Of a DNA stretch of 64,000 bases, positions 53,208 to 62,408 are shown piece after piece; positions within the stretch are counted from its first letter, which is position 1, and the number at the start of each line of letters is the position of its first letter. The notes below the pieces were generated by a model. That model saw only the letters and a program-made list of their open reading frames with translations, was not told the origin of the DNA and made no database searches. The position numbers and the translations under genes are program-made. Origin of the DNA: MWEI01 sp964600235 (lineage in GTDB: Bacteria; Desulfobacterota; Desulfomonilia; UBA1062); contig CAZRIV010000014.1 in the NCBI GenBank assembly GCA_964600235.1, positions 62,001 to 126,000 of the forward strand, read 5' to 3'.

Positions 53208-54158
53208 ATGACAGCTGTTCCCGGCACCACAATGGATCTACAGAGGACCATCAGGGCATGGTTCATGATGGCGCGTATCCCCTTTCATTCGGTCGGGGTG
53301 ATGCCCTTCTTTCTGGGCGCAGTGCTTGCCTGGCGCCTGACAGGCACCCTCGACCGGGCCGTGTTTATCTGGGGAACCCTGGCTGTGGTCCTGATCATGC
53401 TTTCAACATACCTCGCCGGGGAATATCACGACCTGGAAGAAGACCGCCTCTCGGGAAAGATGGAGAGGAATCCCTTCACGGGAGGCTCCCAGGCGCTGGT
53501 CCGGGAAATGGTTCCCCTGAACCATCCAAAGGTCGGCAGCTATGTGACCATTATAATGGCCGGGGCCATCGGGCTGCTCCTGCAGTTTTATTACCGGACA
53601 GGCCCCTGGACCATCCCGCTCGGTCTCCTGGGAATGGCGGCAGGGTTCTTCTATTCCACCAGACCGGTACGCTGGGTAACCCGCGGGATAGGAGAGATCA
53701 TTATCGGGTTCAGCTACGGCTGGCTGCCCATAGCGGCATCGTTCTATCTCCAGACCGGGAGCCTGCACCCGCTCGTGCACTGGATGAGCCTTCCGGTGGC
53801 CCTGTCCATATTCAATGTCATCCTCATCAACGAGTTTCCGGACTACCCGGCGGATCTGAAGGCCGGAAAGAAGACCCTGACGGTGAGGTTCGGGAGAAAA
53901 ACCGCATCATATGTCTATGCTTGTGCATCGTTAGGCGGGGTAATCCTCTATCCCTTTGCCGTCATGGCAGGCCTTTCCCCCCATACGATCCTTCTTTATC
54001 TGCCCATTGCAGCCCTTTCCTGCATGGCAGCAGCCGGCATGGTCACAGGACGCTACAACGACAGGGCGGCACTGGAGAAGATGTGCGGCATAACCATTGT
54101 GATCAATCTGCTCTACGCCGTGACCTACATGCTCGGCATCTGGATATGGGGCATATGA
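53208..54158 (+). CDS. UbiA-type prenyltransferase
   Basis: A 316-aa polytopic protein of the aromatic prenyltransferase family, about nine spans. The first Asp-rich motif is EYHDLEEDRLSG (about 71-82); the second, NEFPDYPADLKAGKKTL, begins near residue 207. The MenA/heme O synthase/UbiA group attach a polyprenyl chain to an aromatic acceptor in the membrane. The closest match by eye is MenA-like, but no other menaquinone genes are adjacent. The radical SAM gene starts one base after its stop, so the two are coupled. Confidence 0.88.
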   Translation: MTAVPGTTMDLQRTIRAWFMMARIPFHSVGVMPFFLGAVLAWRLTGTLDRAVFIWGTLAVVLIMLSTYLAGEYHDLEEDRLSGKMERNPFTGGSQALVREMVPLNHPKVGSYVTIIMAGAIGLLLQFYYRTGPWTIPLGLLGMAAGFFYSTRPVRWVTRGIGEIIIGFSYGWLPIAASFYLQTGSLHPLVHWMSLPVALSIFNVILINEFPDYPADLKAGKKTLTVRFGRKTASYVYACASLGGVILYPFAVMAGLSPHTILLYLPIAALSCMAAAGMVTGRYNDRAALEKMCGITIVINLLYAVTYMLGIWIWGI

Positions 54159-54159
54159 C

Positions 54160-55389
54160 ATGGACATCGCCGACCTAAAGAACTGGCCCTTCAAGGCCGT
54201 CTTCTGGCCACCTGGCCTCGTTTTGAGACAATTGGGGAGCGCGCTTTATTTTTCATATCTGGTGGGTTGGAACTCCTTTCCCTCCTGGATATTCCGGCAC
54301 GGTGTCAACTCGCTGCCCATAGCGGCAGGCGCCACGGGCATGGGGTGCATAGGCTACCCGGGACACCCGGCATGGGAGGTTACATCCGCCTGCAACCTGA
54401 GGTGCATCCACTGCCACGTAACGGCGGACAAGCCCGCACCCGACGAGCTGAATACCGACGAGGCCAAGCGGTTCATCGACGGCCTCGCCCGCGTTGACGA
54501 ATTCCGCATGCTCGTCTACACGGGCGGCGAGCCCCTGGTGCGCAAGGACATCTTCGAGCTCATGCACCACTCCAAGCAGGCGGGGCTCATCAACGTCATT
54601 GCCACCAACGGCACGCTGATCACCGAGGAGACCGCTTTCCATCTCAAAGAGGAAGGCCTGGCAACAGCCGCAGTAAGCCTGGATTCCTTCCGGGACGAGG
54701 TGCATGACTTTGTGAGGAACAAGCAGAACACCTATGAACTCGCCATGAGGGGCATCAGGGCGCTTAAGAAAGCAGGCATCCCTCTCCAGATAAATGCCAC
54801 TGCCATGCAGTACAATTTTGGCGACCTGGGCGAACTCCTGGAGCTGGTGGATGACCTGGGCTCGGGCATCATGCTCATGTACCAGCTCGTGCCTGTGGGC
54901 AGGGGAGACGCCATCAGGGACGCCACCCTGTCCATCAACGAGAACGAGCGGCTGCTGAAGTTCCTGGCCAAGAAGCAGAAGGAGATCTCCACCATCGTGG
55001 AGCCCGTGGCAGGTCCCCAGTACTGGCCCTACCTCATGGAGGAAAAGGGCCTGAAGCATCCCCTGTGGCTGAAGGCTGCCGAACAGGTGTTCCACGGCTG
55101 CGCCGCTGGCAGGGGGTTCGTGTACATAAAGGCCAACGGCGACGTGTGGCCCTGCCCCTTCGTGGAGGTCAACGCGGGAAACGTCCGCGAGAAACCCTTT
55201 GACCTCATCTGGCAGGAGAGCGAGGTCTTCCATGCCCTTCGCAACCGGGAGAATACCCTGAAAGGCAAGTGCTCAGACTGCCGATATCGAACCATGTGCG
55301 GCGGGTGCAGGGGCCGGGCCATGGCGTGCACGGGAGATTTCCTCGCCGAGGACCCGTCGTGCTTTATCGAGACGGGGAAGAGGGATTGA
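54160..55389 (+). CDS. radical SAM/SPASM enzyme
   Basis: A 409-aa enzyme. A hydrophobic N-terminal stretch (about residues 12-45) precedes the radical SAM domain with Cys78, Cys82, Cys85 (SACNLRCIHC) and GGEPLVRKDIFELM. The C-terminal SPASM region has further cysteines (CSDCRYRTMCGGCRGRAMAC), enough for auxiliary [4Fe-4S] clusters as in AhbD, NirJ and PqqE. Coupling to a UbiA prenyltransferase and a convergent methyltransferase suggests work on a lipid-linked aromatic or tetrapyrrole. Substrate unknown. Confidence 0.88.
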   Translation: MDIADLKNWPFKAVFWPPGLVLRQLGSALYFSYLVGWNSFPSWIFRHGVNSLPIAAGATGMGCIGYPGHPAWEVTSACNLRCIHCHVTADKPAPDELNTDEAKRFIDGLARVDEFRMLVYTGGEPLVRKDIFELMHHSKQAGLINVIATNGTLITEETAFHLKEEGLATAAVSLDSFRDEVHDFVRNKQNTYELAMRGIRALKKAGIPLQINATAMQYNFGDLGELLELVDDLGSGIMLMYQLVPVGRGDAIRDATLSINENERLLKFLAKKQKEISTIVEPVAGPQYWPYLMEEKGLKHPLWLKAAEQVFHGCAAGRGFVYIKANGDVWPCPFVEVNAGNVREKPFDLIWQESEVFHALRNRENTLKGKCSDCRYRTMCGGCRGRAMACTGDFLAEDPSCFIETGKRD

Positions 55390-55413
55390 GCCTGCCGGCA
55401 GGCTAACAAAGCA

Positions 55414-56088
55414 TCAGGCCTTCTTCACCCCCCGCACGGACCGGTGGCAGTTCATGCCGAATATCTTGAAGTTCTTTATCTCGGCTATCTCGAATCCCAG
55501 GGACTCCAGCAGGCGGGGATAATTGTATATAGGGTGCACGGCGTTGTCGGCGGTGAGCCAGTAGGCGGTTGCGGCAAAGTACCAGTATATGGTCTGGAAT
55601 ATCTTGTAGAACCGTGAGCCGCTCTCGGGCAGGCAGAAATCGCCTATCACCATGGAGCCGCCCGGCTTCACCAGGGTGGTCAGGTGGACCAGGATCTTCT
55701 GCATCATGCCCCGGGGAAAGACGTTCAGAAAATAGTTCGCTATGACCATGTCGTACTGGACGTCGTCAGTCAGGTTCAGGATATTGTCGTTCACCATGTT
55801 TATGGGGGTGGCGGGCCTGGAGCGGTCGATCTTTTTCTGCATGTACTTCAGCATGGTCTTGGAGATGTCCACCGCCGTGACGTTCACCCCTTTCTTCGCC
55901 GCCTCGATGGCCTCGGTGCCGTGTCCCACCCCGGCGACAAGGAGTGTGTCGCCGGCTTTAAGGTGCTCAAGCATGGCCACCTTGCATTTCGGTATCTGCC
56001 CCAGGCTGTACAGGCTGCCGGTGATCTCGTACTGAAAACCCATCAGCCAGTATCCGTCTCTCACATCATGTTTTTCCGGCATGCTCAT
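55414..56088 (-). CDS. class I SAM methyltransferase
   Basis: A 224-aa methyltransferase. Motif I VAGVGHGTE at residues 51-59, post-I VTAVDISKTML, motif II YDMVIANYFLNVF and post-II LVKPGGSMVIGDFCLPE. The C-terminal region has aromatic-rich stretches (TIYWYFAATAYW) that may bind a hydrophobic substrate. It is tail-to-tail with the radical SAM gene. It resembles quinone-type methyltransferases only in outline; RquA (rhodoquinone) is a remote possibility. Confidence 0.82.
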   Translation of the reverse strand: MSMPEKHDVRDGYWLMGFQYEITGSLYSLGQIPKCKVAMLEHLKAGDTLLVAGVGHGTEAIEAAKKGVNVTAVDISKTMLKYMQKKIDRSRPATPINMVNDNILNLTDDVQYDMVIANYFLNVFPRGMMQKILVHLTTLVKPGGSMVIGDFCLPESGSRFYKIFQTIYWYFAATAYWLTADNAVHPIYNYPRLLESLGFEIAEIKNFKIFGMNCHRSVRGVKKA

Positions 56089-56214
56089 CCTCCCGTTCCA
56101 TGATACTTAAAAATGATCTGGTACCTTACCATAAAACAATCCGGAATACCTGCTCAACATCCGATTTTATCTTTGATTCGTCCACACCGCTGGATCATCT
56201 CCTTGGCTCACGTA

Positions 56215-57012
56215 CTATATTTTAAATCCTGCCAGCAATCCCGTGGCCTTTTCCAGGTCCGCATCATCGATCCCCCGCTCCTGCAGGAAGCTCCGGTACA
56301 GCAGGTTCGGCCCGGCTTCGATCCCCTTGATGCCGCCCTGTTCACATTCCTTTATCAGGCTGAATACACCTGACGAGCGGTGGGTGATGGCGCCATCTTC
56401 AAGCACCAGGACCTCGTCCGCGCTCTCCAGGTCTTCCAGGCGGTGCGAGATGTGGATCACGGTCTTGCCCAGGTCGGCATTGAGTTCCCGGATGGTCTTC
56501 AGGAGGTTATCCCGGCTGATGGGATCGAGCATCACGGTCCCTTCGTCCAGCACCAGGATATCCACATCGAGCGCCAGCTGGCCCGCATAGGCCACCTTGG
56601 CGAGCTGGCCACCCGAGAGCGTCGATATGAGGGAATTCCTCAGGTGCTCTGAGTGGATCGCCGCAAGCGATTTGTCGATCCTGCTGCGGATTTCGAGGCT
56701 GGGGAGCCCCATGTTCTCCGGACCGAACGCGATGTCTTCTTCCACCACCAGGCTCACGATCTGGTTGGCAGGATTGGCCAGCACGAGCCCCACCCTGAGT
56801 CCATGGGTTTCAATCGTGCCTGAAGACGGGGTGAGGATGCCTGAGATGAGAAAGGCGAGCGTGGTCTTTCCGCTGCCGTTGGACCCGACTATGCCTAAAT
56901 AAAAACCGGCGGGCACCGTGAGATCGATGCCCGCCAGAGCGTTTGTCTGGGGATAGGAAAAACCGACTCCCTTAAGGGTGAGCGCAGCCTGGGATGTTTC
57001 CTTTCCGATCAA
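56215..57012 (-). CDS. ECF-type ABC transporter ATP-binding protein (CbiO/EcfA-like)
   Basis: A 265-aa ATPase. Walker A GSNGSGKT at residues 43-50, the ECF-type Q-loop region VLANPANQIVSLVVEEDIAF, signature LSGGQ, Walker B VDILVLDEGTVMLDP and an H-loop HISHRLEDLE. It starts at a TTG that overlaps the rplQ stop (TTGA), so translation is coupled to the ribosomal operon. The same place is used by ecfA genes in Firmicutes, but no second ATPase or T component follows here. Confidence 0.88.
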   Translation of the reverse strand: MIGKETSQAALTLKGVGFSYPQTNALAGIDLTVPAGFYLGIVGSNGSGKTTLAFLISGILTPSSGTIETHGLRVGLVLANPANQIVSLVVEEDIAFGPENMGLPSLEIRSRIDKSLAAIHSEHLRNSLISTLSGGQLAKVAYAGQLALDVDILVLDEGTVMLDPISRDNLLKTIRELNADLGKTVIHISHRLEDLESADEVLVLEDGAITHRSSGVFSLIKECEQGGIKGIEAGPNLLYRSFLQERGIDDADLEKATGLLAGFKI

Positions 57013-57548
57013 TCCTTGTTCTCGTCGGTCTTCTTTGCAGCAGCCTTCTTCCTGGGAGCCGCCTTCTTCTCAGGCGCCTTTGCCTGGGCGGTCTTCTTTG
57101 CAGGCGCCTTTGCCTCGGCGGCCTTCTTTGCCGGCGCCTTTTTGGCGGCTGTCTTCTTTTCCGCTTCCTTCTTTTCAGGGACCTTGGGTGCTGCCGACTC
57201 GGTCCACTCGATTACCGCCATGGGGGCATTGTCGCCGTGGCGGTTCTTGTATTTGATGATCCTGGTATACCCACCGTTACGTGCCGCAAACAGCGGGGCA
57301 AGGTCCTTGAAGAGCCTGCCGAGGGCTTCCTTTGTCTTTACGGTCTGGGAGGCCCTGCGTATCGCTGCGAGATCGCCTTTCTTGCCCAGGGTGATCATCC
57401 TGTCCGCGATCCTCCTGAGTTCCTTTGCCTTCGCCTCGGTAGTGGTGAGCCTGTCATGAAGGATCAGCGATGTCACCAGGTTCTTGAGCATCGCGAGCTT
57501 ATGATCCGTTGTCCGTCCGAGTTTTCTTCCTGCAATATGATGATTCAT
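57009..57548 (-). CDS. rplQ: ribosomal protein L17 with long Lys/Ala-rich tail
   Basis: A 179-aa L17. The core (residues 1-120, MNHHIAGRKLGRTTDHKLAM onward) is typical and binds 23S rRNA. A C-terminal tail of about 55 residues is built from KKAPAKKA-type repeats, longer than the usual L17 end and like the tails of histone H1-type proteins. Last gene of the alpha operon, with its stop overlapping the ABC ATPase start. Confidence 0.96.
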   Translation of the reverse strand: MNHHIAGRKLGRTTDHKLAMLKNLVTSLILHDRLTTTEAKAKELRRIADRMITLGKKGDLAAIRRASQTVKTKEALGRLFKDLAPLFAARNGGYTRIIKYKNRHGDNAPMAVIEWTESAAPKVPEKKEAEKKTAAKKAPAKKAAEAKAPAKKTAQAKAPEKKAAPRKKAAAKKTDENKD

Positions 57549-57563
57549 CTCTCCACTCCGCTC

Positions 57564-58601
57564 CTACTTGCTTTCCTCTTCTTCCATCCGCTTGCGCCTG
57601 CTCTCTATTTCATCGATGGACGGCAGATCCGGCAGTTTCATCCCGATATGCAGCCCCATCTTGGAGAGCTTTTCCTTTATCTCTTCCAGGGACTTCCTTC
57701 CGAAGTTCTTGGTTTTCAGCAGCTCGGCCTCTGTTTTCTGCACGAGCTCGTAGATATAGGTCATATTAGCGTTCTTCAGGCAGTTGGCGGAACGGACCGA
57801 CAGCTCAAGTTCTTCTACGGTCCTGAAGAGATTATTGTTCAGTTCCTTGTCTTTTTCCTCTTCCCGATATTCGTGCTCGATCTCCTCCTCCTGGAAGTTG
57901 ATGAACACGTCCATGTACTCCTTCTGGATCTTGGCCGCATATGCCAGCGCATCATCAGGGGTCACGACCCCGTTGGTCCAGATCTCGAGCGACAGCCTGT
58001 CATAGTCTGTCCTTCTGCCCACGATGGTGGGGGTAACGTTGAACGAAACCCTTCTCACGGGCGAGAAGATGGCGTCAATGGGTATCCAGCCATGGGTATC
58101 CAGTTTTTCCTTGATGAGCTCCGCCGGCACATAACCCCTGCCCCAGTCCACCCGCAGTTCCATCTTGAGCGTGATGCCGCTCTGGATGGTGGCGATGATC
58201 TGGTCCGGGTTGATGACATCTATCTTGCCGCCGGCATCTATATCTCCGGCCTTTACCTCACACGGACCCTTCTTTTCCAAGGTAACGGTCTGGGGCTTGT
58301 CCGTGTGCATGCGCATTTCAACCTTCTTGAGGTTAAGAATTATGTCGGTTACATCCTCGTAAACACCCGAGATGCTGGAAAACTCATGGAGAACGCCCAC
58401 GCTTTCCTCAAACCTCACCCCAATGATGGCGGTTCCGTAGAGGGACGACAGCAGTATCCTCCGCAGGGAATTCCCTATGGTAACGCCGAAACCCCGCTCC
58501 AGCGGCTGTGCATTGAAGCGGCCGTAGGTATCGGTGTAGGTATCCTCTACGATCTCCAACTTGGTCGGTTTAATTATTTCTTTCCAGTTCTTCTCAATCA
58601 T
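57564..58601 (-). CDS. rpoA: RNA polymerase alpha subunit
   Basis: A 345-aa alpha subunit, slightly longer than usual because of the acidic end (RRKRMEEEESK). The N-terminal assembly domain has ERGFGVTIGNSLRRILLSSL; the C-terminal domain, with LSVRSANCLKNANMTYIYEL, binds UP elements and activators. 15 bases separate it from rplQ. Confidence 0.97.
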   Translation of the reverse strand: MIEKNWKEIIKPTKLEIVEDTYTDTYGRFNAQPLERGFGVTIGNSLRRILLSSLYGTAIIGVRFEESVGVLHEFSSISGVYEDVTDIILNLKKVEMRMHTDKPQTVTLEKKGPCEVKAGDIDAGGKIDVINPDQIIATIQSGITLKMELRVDWGRGYVPAELIKEKLDTHGWIPIDAIFSPVRRVSFNVTPTIVGRRTDYDRLSLEIWTNGVVTPDDALAYAAKIQKEYMDVFINFQEEEIEHEYREEEKDKELNNNLFRTVEELELSVRSANCLKNANMTYIYELVQKTEAELLKTKNFGRKSLEEIKEKLSKMGLHIGMKLPDLPSIDEIESRRKRMEEEESK

Positions 58602-58624
58602 CCCTCACCCCAAGTCCTTAAGTC

Positions 58625-59251
58625 TTATTTCGAATAGTATTCAATGATCAAGGTCTCCTGGACCGACATTGGCATATCCTTGCGCTCCGGCAGCGCCTTT
58701 ATCTTGCCCTTCTTGGCATCCTTGTCCACCTCGAGCCACTCGGAGAAGCCCCTCTGCTCTCGGTTTTCCAGGGAGACACCGATGCTGTCGAGCTTCTTGC
58801 TCTTTTCCTTTACCTCGATCTCGTCTCCGGCCTTCACGAGGAAAGACGGGATATTGACCTTGTGGCCGTTTACCACGATGTGTCCGTGGCTGATGAGCTG
58901 GCGCGCACCGTTGCGGGAAGGAGAGAATCCGAGCCGGTAAACGATATTGTCGAGCCTGCGCTCAAGGAGCTGCAGGAGCTGTTCACCGGTAACCCCCTTT
59001 TTGCGTTTAGCCATATCATAATACTTGCGGAACTGGGCCTCGGATACGCCGTAGGTACCCCTGACCTTCTGTTTTTCCCTCAGGTGAATCCTGTACTCGG
59101 TCGTCCTGACCCGTCCCTGTCCGTGCTGGCCCGGGGGGTATTCCCGCTGTTCAACAGCGCACTTGTCAGTAAAGCACCGCTCTCCCTTGAGGAAGAGTTT
59201 CATTCCTTCTCTGCGACAGATCTTACAAACAGGTCCTGTATATCTCGACAA
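58625..59251 (-). CDS. rpsD: ribosomal protein S4
   Basis: A 208-aa S4 that begins at a TTG (59251) with AAGGAGG eight bases upstream; the ATG nearer the Shine-Dalgarno is out of frame. The N-terminal cysteines CKICRREGM and CFTDKCAVEQ mark the zinc-binding type. The S4 RNA-binding domain is near LERRLDNIVYRLGFSPS. Confidence 0.96.
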   Translation of the reverse strand: MSRYTGPVCKICRREGMKLFLKGERCFTDKCAVEQREYPPGQHGQGRVRTTEYRIHLREKQKVRGTYGVSEAQFRKYYDMAKRKKGVTGEQLLQLLERRLDNIVYRLGFSPSRNGARQLISHGHIVVNGHKVNIPSFLVKAGDEIEVKEKSKKLDSIGVSLENREQRGFSEWLEVDKDAKKGKIKALPERKDMPMSVQETLIIEYYSK

Positions 59252-59270
59252 GATTCATTCCTCCTTCTTG

Positions 59271-59663
59271 TTATACCCTTCTTCTCTTCGGGGGTCTGCA
59301 GCCGTTGTGCGGGATGGGCGTTATGTCGCGGATTCCTGTGATACGGATTCCGCTGGCATTGATCGCGCGCAGGGCCGACTCTCTGCCGCTGCCCGGCCCC
59401 TTGATGTATGCAAATGCGCTTCTCACCCCGAATTCGGATGCCTTCTTGCACGCCTCCTGGGCCGCTATCTGGGCTGCAAACGGAGTGGATTTGCGGGAAC
59501 CCTTAAACCCCTGTGACCCGGCCGATGACCAGCCCAGCGTGTTGCCCTGCTGGTCCGTGATGGTCACGATGGTATTATTGAAGGTGGCCTGGATGTGAAC
59601 GACACCCTCGCTCACCTCTTTCCTGGCCTTTTTCCGTCCTGTTTTCTGTCTCGCTTTCGCCAT
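59271..59663 (-). CDS. rpsK: ribosomal protein S11
   Basis: A 130-aa S11 starting at ATG 59663 (AAGGAG upstream). Carries the usual HIQATFNNTIVTITDQQGNT and C-terminal NGCRPPKRRRV. Part of the 30S platform. Confidence 0.97.
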   Translation of the reverse strand: MAKARQKTGRKKARKEVSEGVVHIQATFNNTIVTITDQQGNTLGWSSAGSQGFKGSRKSTPFAAQIAAQEACKKASEFGVRSAFAYIKGPGSGRESALRAINASGIRITGIRDITPIPHNGCRPPKRRRV

Positions 59664-59683
59664 TAAAAGCACTCCTTAGAAGG

Positions 59684-60052
59684 TTATTTCTTCTTGCCGA
59701 CCACGGCACGTCTCGGGCCTTTCCTGGTCCGGGCATTGTTATGTGTATGCTGTCCGCGGCAAGGCAGGCCCTTGCGGTGCCTGATCCCCCGGTAGGAAGC
59801 TATGTCCATGAGGCGTCTGATGTTCATGGTGACCTCCCTGCGAAGGTCTCCCTCGACCACCAGGGTCTTGTCGATATAATCCCTGATAAGGGAAATATCG
59901 TGTTCAGTGAGCTCATCACTCTTCTTCGCCGGGTCGATATTGACGGCCTCGATGATCTCGGTAGCCTTTGTCCTGCCGATACCGAAGATGTAGGTCAGTG
60001 CGATATCGATGCGCTTGTTCCGTGGTAAGTCTACTCCTGCAATCCTAGCCAA
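59684..60052 (-). CDS. rpsM: ribosomal protein S13
   Basis: A 122-aa S13 that starts at a TTG (60052) after AAAGGAGG. ARIAGVDLPRNKRIDIALTY at the N-terminus and RGQHTHNNARTRKG near the C-terminus are typical. Confidence 0.97.
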   Translation of the reverse strand: MARIAGVDLPRNKRIDIALTYIFGIGRTKATEIIEAVNIDPAKKSDELTEHDISLIRDYIDKTLVVEGDLRREVTMNIRRLMDIASYRGIRHRKGLPCRGQHTHNNARTRKGPRRAVVGKKK

Positions 60053-60067
60053 GACTATAGCCTCCTT

Positions 60068-60181
60068 TTAACCCTGTCTCTGGTTATGACGAGGATTATC
60101 GCATATCACCCTGACAATCCCGTTTCTTCTTATGATCTTGCACTTCCTGCACCGCTTCTTTGTTGATGCGCTCACTTTCAT
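60068..60181 (-). CDS. rpmJ: ribosomal protein L36
   Basis: A 37-aa L36. The zinc ligands are the cysteines in KRCRKCKIIRRNGIV and RVICDNPRHNQRQG (C-C-C-H type). AGGCGG precedes the ATG at 60181. It fits the infA-rpmJ-rpsM order. Confidence 0.95.
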   Translation of the reverse strand: MKVSASTKKRCRKCKIIRRNGIVRVICDNPRHNQRQG

Positions 60182-60194
60182 ATCCGCCTCGTTA

Positions 60195-60410
60195 TTACTT
60201 TGATCGGTAGACGATCCTGCCCTTTGTGAGATCATAGGGCGAAATCTCCACCTGTACTTTATCGCCTGGCAATATCCGGATGTAATGCATTCTCATCTTC
60301 CCCGAGATATGCGCGAGAATCTGGTGCCCGTTGGCCAGTTCCACCTTGAACATGGCGTTCGGCAACGGTTCTAGAACAATCCCTTCAGCCTCGATGACAT
60401 CCTTTGCCAT
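60195..60410 (-). CDS. infA: translation initiation factor IF-1
   Basis: A 71-aa OB-fold protein: EAEGIVLEPLPNAMFKVELA, HISGKMRMHYIRILPGDKVQ. It binds the ribosomal A site in initiation. Seven bases follow adk; no map (methionine aminopeptidase) gene stands between them, unlike in many operons. Confidence 0.97.
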   Translation of the reverse strand: MAKDVIEAEGIVLEPLPNAMFKVELANGHQILAHISGKMRMHYIRILPGDKVQVEISPYDLTKGRIVYRSK

Positions 60411-60417
60411 ATATGCG

Positions 60418-61062
60418 TTAAGCCCCGATTGCCGTCTTTATGGAGCCCTGGACATTCTCCATGCTCTGGGTGCCGTCGATCTTCCTGACTACACCCTGCT
60501 TGCCGTAGTACTCGATCAGGGGCGAGGTCTGGTTGTGGTAGTTCGTCAGCCTCTGCCGGATGGTGGCTTCCTGGTCGTCGTCCCTCTGGTAAAGTTCGCC
60601 GCCGCACTTGTCGCACACGCCGTCCTTCTTTGGCGGATCGAACTTGATGTGGTGCATGTAGTTGCAGCCCCGGCAGGTCCTGCGGCCGGTGAGCCTCTCA
60701 ACCAGGAAGTCGTCCGGAACCTCAATGACCACGACATGGTCGAGCTTGGTGCCCAGGTCCTTCAGCAGTCCATCCAGTGCCTTGGCCTGCTCCAAAGTCC
60801 TGGGGAAACCGTCCAGGATGAAGCCCTTCTTGCAGTCGGGCTTCTGGAATCTTTCCTTCACCACACCGATGACGACCTCGTCGGGCACCAGTCCGCCCTT
60901 GTCCATATATTCCTTGGCCTTCTTGCCCATGGGCGAGCCTTCTTTCACGGCGGCCCTGAACATGTCACCCGTTGAGATCTGGGGGACCTGAAGCCTGTCG
61001 ATCATCCTTGTTGCCTGTGTTCCCTTGCCGGCGCCCGGTGGTCCTATTAAAATGATATTCAT
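60418..61062 (-). CDS. adk: adenylate kinase
   Basis: A 214-aa enzyme that interconverts 2 ADP and ATP plus AMP. P-loop GPPGAGKGTQ at residues 7-16; the lid has four cysteines (CRGCNYM, CDKCGGELYQ) for zinc. Confidence 0.97.
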   Translation of the reverse strand: MNIILIGPPGAGKGTQATRMIDRLQVPQISTGDMFRAAVKEGSPMGKKAKEYMDKGGLVPDEVVIGVVKERFQKPDCKKGFILDGFPRTLEQAKALDGLLKDLGTKLDHVVVIEVPDDFLVERLTGRRTCRGCNYMHHIKFDPPKKDGVCDKCGGELYQRDDDQEATIRQRLTNYHNQTSPLIEYYGKQGVVRKIDGTQSMENVQGSIKTAIGA

Positions 61063-61091
61063 GATAATTCCCCCTCTTAAGGTTGTATAAT

Positions 61092-62399
61092 CTATCTTCT
61101 GCCCTGTATGCGGCCTGACTTCAGGAGGCCGTCATACTGTCTGCTGATCAGGTGAGATTCGATCTGGCTCATGGTATCCAACGACACGCCTATGACGATG
61201 AGGATCGAGGTGCCGCCGAAGTAGAACGGTACGTTCGCCTGTGATGTCAGAATAATGGGGAGCACGCACACGATGCACAGGTATATGGCGCCTATGAAGG
61301 TGAGCCGGGACAAGACCTTGTCCAAGTAATCGGACGTGGACTTGCCGGGTCTGATACCCGGGATGTATCCGCCGTTCTTCTTTAAATTCTCCGCCACGTC
61401 GACCGGGTTGAAGATGACCGCGGTGTAGAAATAGGTGAAGAAGATGATGGCCAGGATATAGATCGCATTGTAGGCGATCCCTCTGGGACTCATGGCCTGT
61501 GCCAGGGTCTTCATGAAGCCCACATTGGGGAAGAACTGCGCTACGGTAGCCGGGAAAACGATAATGGAGGATGCGAAGATGGGCGGGATAACGCCCGATA
61601 TGTTGATCTTGAGCGGCAGGTGCGTGCTCTGGCCGCCATAAACCCTTCGCCCCTTGATCTGTTTGGGATATTGTATGGGGACCCTCCGCTGGGCCGTCTC
61701 CATAAACACGATGCCCGCCACCACGGCGATGATGAGGATGAAGACCAGGATGAGCACGAAGTAGGACATCTCTCCCGTGGAGGCAAGACGCCAGGTGTTG
61801 TAGACGGCCACGGGGAGATTGGCCACGATACCTGCAAAGATGATGAGCGATATGCCGTTGCCGATGCCCCGCTCCGTTATCTGCTCACCGAGCCACATGA
61901 GGAAACAGGTCCCCGTGGTCATGGTCATGACGGCAACGAACCGGAATCCCCAGCCCGGTGAAATGACCACCGACTGTCCTGCCACGCTCATCTGCTCTAC
62001 GCCCATGGACATGAACGCGCTCTGGACGAGGCAGAGGAATACCGTGCCATAGCGGGTATACACCGTAAGCTTGTGTTTTCCTGCCGCGCCTTCCTTCTGG
62101 AGCTGCTCGAAGGGAGGATAGATCATGCACAACAGCTGGACGATGATCGACGAACTGATGTAGGGCATGACGCCCAGGGCAAAGATGGAAAGGCTTCTGA
62201 ACCCGCCGCCGGCAAACATGTCGAACATGCCCAGCAGGGTTCCCTTCTGCAGGTCGAACCACTCCTTCATGATCATGGAGTCGATGCCCGGGGTCGGGAT
62301 ATGGATCCCCAGTCGATAGACAAAGAGCATGACAAGCGTAAACAGTATCCGCTTCTGAAGCTCGGGAACTTTGGTGATATTGTCCAGTCCGTAGCTCAC
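61092..62399 (-). CDS. secY: preprotein translocase SecY
   Basis: A 435-aa membrane channel with ten spans that moves unfolded proteins across the membrane with SecEG and SecA. It starts at a GTG (62399). FALGVMPYISSSIIVQLL and TERGIGNGISLIIFAGIV are conserved SecY segments. Confidence 0.97.
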   Translation of the reverse strand: MSYGLDNITKVPELQKRILFTLVMLFVYRLGIHIPTPGIDSMIMKEWFDLQKGTLLGMFDMFAGGGFRSLSIFALGVMPYISSSIIVQLLCMIYPPFEQLQKEGAAGKHKLTVYTRYGTVFLCLVQSAFMSMGVEQMSVAGQSVVISPGWGFRFVAVMTMTTGTCFLMWLGEQITERGIGNGISLIIFAGIVANLPVAVYNTWRLASTGEMSYFVLILVFILIIAVVAGIVFMETAQRRVPIQYPKQIKGRRVYGGQSTHLPLKINISGVIPPIFASSIIVFPATVAQFFPNVGFMKTLAQAMSPRGIAYNAIYILAIIFFTYFYTAVIFNPVDVAENLKKNGGYIPGIRPGKSTSDYLDKVLSRLTFIGAIYLCIVCVLPIILTSQANVPFYFGGTSILIVIGVSLDTMSQIESHLISRQYDGLLKSGRIQGRR

Positions 62400-62408
62400 T
62401 TTTTACCC

